From Maylandia zebra (taxonomy: Eukaryota > Chordata > Actinopteri > Cichliformes > Cichlidae), in assembly GCF_041146795.1 (NCBI RefSeq), contig NC_135177.1, positions 19,295,560 through 19,359,559 of the forward strand: a stretch of 64,000 nucleotides of DNA. The letters run 5' to 3'. Positions within the stretch are counted from its first letter, which is position 1; each line of letters begins with the position of its first letter. Positions 60,796 to 64,000 of this stretch are shown here, piece after piece. A model generated the notes under the pieces. The model was not told where the DNA came from, ran no database searches, and saw only the letters and a program-made list of their open reading frames with translations. The position numbers were made by a program, and so were the translations under genes.

Positions 60796-60910
60796 ATGGC
60801 AGCTGGAAGAACCAGGTCCTTCCGTCGTGTTGGGAGTCTCATGCGGAGTAAATCCGAGGGCACCCTGATTGATCTGACTGACAGCGCCCCACCCAGCAAT
60901 AACTTGAATG
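60796..60910 (+). CDS. macc1: macc1 coding exon 1
   Basis: The exon begins at the acceptor before 60788, and the start codon 60796 sits in AAAATATGG. It encodes 38 residues including RSFRRVGSLMRSKSEGTLID, comparable to the human N-terminus with SMSEANLID. The donor is AATG|gtaaa at 60910/60911. An 88-bp intron follows. Confidence 0.85.
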
Positions 60911-63900
60911 GTAAAAAGCTCAGTTTCAAGCTTAAGTGACCTGTGCTTTGAATTTGAACATGTGGTAATAATGTTAACCCCCATCTCAATTTTCACAGGT
61001 GGGCTCGTGTCAGGACAGACACAAAACTCTGACTGGACATTTTTGCAGTCAAACGTTTCACTTTCATCTCCGACTAAAAATCCTTTTTGGAACAAGATAT
61101 CTGCGTCAAACCCTTTCTTAGAAGATATTGTACACATCGGCACAGACAAGCATAGTTTTGATTCATCAGATTTACATGAAGACCATAAAGGGCATCAGTA
61201 CACAAGTAACGACGATGCCATCAGCACTTCTTCCGATGAAGGCAACGTGAGCAACTTTCTGGAGAGCAGACAGAACATCAGCAACAAGTCTGGGAGATGG
61301 AGGAGTACTTCACACATCATGGATGATATAGAAAGAAAGGTGCTGAGACAGGAGAACACCTTCGCACCTCCAGTGCCGGTGCTGAGTCCAGATTTTGAGT
61401 GGCTAAAGAATGACAGAGAGGCCTATAAAATGGCTTGGCTGAGCCATAGGCAGCTAACACGCTCATGCCTGGACCTGAATGTGATTAGCCAGAGCCCTGG
61501 ATGGGCTCAGACCCAGGCCACTAACTTTCAAGTTATCTGCAAGATTGGCCACGCTGGTGGCTCAGTACAGTTACCGGAGTCAGGAATTACCATCCATATA
61601 CCAGAAGGACATGTTCCTCCTGGAGAAGTCCAGGAAGTTACACTCAAAGCAGTGCTAAATCCTCCCCCTGGACTCAACAACAACTACATGACAACCATGA
61701 GTCCCCTCGTTGAGGTGGTTCTCAGCAACATCAACACAAAGGAAACTTTGTCCCTGGAGATGAAACTGTCAGGAGAGGTGAAGAGTGATGATTCAAGTCA
61801 GGTGATGACCACTTTATACGGGCTGGTGTCCAACAAAAGAACAGGCCCTTACAACAGATTGAATGACTGTTACGTTCACAAGAATACGATGCAGTTGAAG
61901 CTCCAGGATCTGAAGACACACTTTTTTGTGATTGCAGTTGCAGAGGCCTCTGCACTGCAGTCCCCTGCTACATCAGTCTGGGATTACCTTGACCGCAAAA
62001 TCACTGTCGCAGTTTATGGTCCCAGATACATCCACCCATCATTTAAGATCGTGATAGTTGTCTGTTGCCATGAGGACGTTCCACCAAAGCTCCCGTTTTC
62101 TGATATCTGCAGAGGCAACAAATACCTGCCTCCTGTTGTGCTGCAACTTTGGGGAAAACATCGCTTTAAACCAGACAAGCTCAGCAACCTTCATGTTGAA
62201 GTCGGCATTACTGACTCGATGTTTAAAATCAAAGCTGAAGACAAACTGAAAGAAGTGAGAGAAAGTCAGCTGAAAATAGGGACAGTTTTGCATCTGCCCA
62301 TTGCATTATCTAGTTCTGGTAATGCAGACATGACCCCTTTTAAACTAGATTTACAAGTGAAGGAATCAAACAGTTCAGCTATTGCAGATTTTCAGGTGCC
62401 TTCCCCTCCTGCTGCACCCATCAGATCAGAAAAGCGAGCGACCAGACAGATAGAAAGGCCGGTCAAAATGATAAAACCTATTCCCATCACTGAGGAATGT
62501 CATTCAAATTTACCAGAATTCACAGACAGGCCTGTGAACTTGCAGTGCTACGGTGTGGCCCTAAAGTCTGTCTTTCGTCAGCCACGTGTAGAATATCTCC
62601 TGGAGTACTTCAAGGGTGACACAGTGGCTCTCCTTTCCAGAAATCCAGTTAAGTCTGTGGGAAACTCAAAAGTCAAAGAGTGGTATATCGGATTCCTCCG
62701 AGGGAAGACTGGTTTGATTCACTGCAAAAACATCAAACTCATAACTAGGGACCAGGTGATGGACTTCTATGACATTGAAGTGACCACAGAAGTCCTTCTG
62801 GAGAACATGACGAAGCCCTTTAAGAAACTTACTTACATGTACTCTGCCATCCAGACACTGGTCACCGAGCACATTACCAGCTGGAGATGTTTTGCAGATG
62901 CTTTAGGGTATACCAAGCTGCCTCAGGACGCACTCATACGGAGGCATGCTGAAACTGAGCCCGATAAAGTGGCGTGCATTCTGGAGAAGCTGAAGGAAGA
63001 CTGCCACACTGTGAGGGGCAGGAAGTTTCTGCATGAACTCATCGTTGTAAGTACAGGAAGTAAATAGTGGCCTTGTTTTTGGTCCATTTTCATTATGCTT
63101 GCAACATGCTAGGTTCATCCCGATGTCACGTTCCCCAGTGTCAGGTTAGCAGCTATAGTGGCTGCCTAATACTCATGCTGCCTTATCTTAGATCAATGCT
63201 GAGTGTTTGTGTTTTTCCTCTGGTCTATAATACAGTTTATCAATATATGTTTTTTTTGTCTTTGTATGTTGACTAATCTTTGAGTTACTAGCTATAAAGA
63301 CTTTTCTTCTCTTTAACGTCATGAACTAGCAGGCAAAAAAATACACCAGAAATTTGCATTTAAGTCCTATTTCCAGAAAAATGTGACCTAATTACAAAAA
63401 AAATCCACAAACCTCATTTGATGTTGGAACTATTTTCTGTCTAAAAACTACAGACTTCACACTGTGAAAAAGTAAGCATGGATCTACCCGACCTGGAACT
63501 ACATCCCCCTCCGCTCACCTGAGCAACATTAGGTCGCTGCAGGCTTCCTTTACCTGACAGCTTTGGGATGAACTATTCCTTTAAAATCCCCTCTGCTTTG
63601 CCTCACACTGTACTCTCTAATTGCTTTCATTATAGCTAATTTGTATTTTTAATATGGTTGTCAAGGGCCTGCTGAGGATGGATTCAGTGAGTCTTGTTGC
63701 CCAGGTCATACAGAACACTGTCATTCTGTCCACCGCCGTGGAACTGGGAATTCGATGGCGGGAGCTCGCTGAGAAAATGGGAAAGTTCTCAAGCACACAA
63801 ATAGCTACGCATGAAGCACCACATCGAGGGAAGAACGGTGAAGTCGGTCCCCAGGTCAGTTAAATGTTTTGTTTTAGGAAAGTTATTCGAAGTTTCACAT

Positions 63901-64000
63901 CTGACAATTAAAAAAAGAATAACGATGTGTTCTGTTTCAGTCAATGTGGAAGCCTGCCTATGACTTTCTGTACTCCTGGAGTCTTCGCTATGGAGATAGC
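60796..64000 (+). CDS. macc1: macc1, MET transcriptional regulator MACC1 (3' end outside the window)
   Basis: MACC1 is a ZU5-UPA-SH3-death-domain adaptor related to SH3BP4; in mammals it promotes MET expression and binds endocytic proteins. Exons 60796-60910, 60999-63046, 63666-63854 and 63941-64000+ join in phases 1, 0, 0 to 804 codons, against 852 residues in human. Features: NPFW at 66-69 and NPF at 76-78 (EH-domain ligands); a block EWLKNDREAYKMAWLSHRQL from 172, then SQSPGWAQ, nearly identical to human; ZU5 about 213-353; UPA-like part about 354-540; SH3 about 553-623 with ALKSVF, VEYLLEYFKGD and KEWYIGFLRG; a first death-like fold about 643-722; and WKPAYDFLYSW at 787-797. SH3BP4 lacks this degree of match. 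The ATG at 60908 lies in the intron and is not the start. Confidence 0.95.
60999..63046 (+). CDS. macc1: macc1 coding exon 2 (large exon)
   Basis: Two thousand bases encode residues 39-721 with the NPF motifs, ZU5, UPA and SH3 domains and the start of the death-domain region. The acceptor is tttcacag and the donor is ATCGTT|gtaagt. A single large exon holding most of the protein also occurs in human MACC1. Confidence 0.95.
63666..63854 (+). CDS. macc1: macc1 coding exon 3
   Basis: Residues 722-784, from GLLRMDSVSLVAQVIQ through GIRWRELAEKMG to HRGKNGEVGPQ. It corresponds to human ALLKMDCQELVARLIQ and GWRELAEKL. The acceptor is tgtcaag and the donor is CAG|gtcagt. Confidence 0.93.
63941..64000 (+). 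CDS. macc1: macc1 coding exon 4 (start only)
   Basis: Twenty codons, SMWKPAYDFLYSWSLRYGDS, follow the acceptor tgtttcag and run off the window. The match to human MWKPAYDFLYTW is clear. About 50 further residues are expected outside. Confidence 0.93.

Noticed and set aside
60908..60998. ATG-led N-terminal extension of the macc1 large exon
   Set aside because: It reads through the 88-bp intron. The upstream exon with MAAGRTRSF gives the proper start and matching splice phase.

Overview
The window reads as nuclear DNA from a teleost fish, probably a percomorph although the species cannot be fixed from sequence alone. It has spliced genes with GT-AG introns, long GATA and CTTT microsatellites, decayed Tc1/mariner, hAT and pogo-type transposons, and LINE debris typical of fish. 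Three protein genes are supported, and all three are spliced, so single open frames show only parts of them.

Layout. (1) 76-1941, minus strand: the first six coding exons of an axonemal outer-arm dynein heavy chain of the DNAH9/11 group, called dnah11 from synteny. The gene leaves the window on the left. A perfect RFX X-box lies 165 bp upstream of its ATG. (2) 1.9-50.5 kb: about 48.5 kb without a protein gene. It starts with a transposon-rich stretch (2.8-7 kb) and continues as unique AT-rich DNA with islands of more balanced composition that could be enhancers. It also holds four dinucleotide or tetranucleotide arrays over 80 bp, a G21 run, and a 1.25-kb pogo-like element with perfect terminal inverted repeats (47121-48367). 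(3) 50866-52701, plus strand: complete sp8, a two-exon zinc-finger transcription factor with a 7-codon first exon and a 3' UTR running to about 53.8 kb. (4) 53.9-59 kb: intergenic, with a GATA array, a Tc1 relic and a LINE-type tail. (5) 60796-64000, plus strand: macc1, four coding exons seen; the gene leaves the window on the right.

Order and relative orientation (dnah11 minus, sp8 plus, macc1 plus) match human 7p15-p21 read in reverse. The human neighbours SP4 (between SP8 and DNAH11) and ABCB5/ITGB8 (between MACC1 and SP8) are absent, which fits loss after the teleost genome duplication. The three genes do not form a pathway: dnah11 is a ciliary motor, sp8 patterns limb/fin, brain and craniofacial tissue, and macc1 is an adaptor linked to MET signalling and endocytosis. 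Keeping the large gene-free interval next to sp8 is most simply explained by long-range sp8 regulation, which is an inference.

No clearly new biological system was found. The most notable signals are the X-box, the pogo-like element with its repeated subterminal motif and surviving transposase exon, and the hAT element nested in a Tc1 relic.
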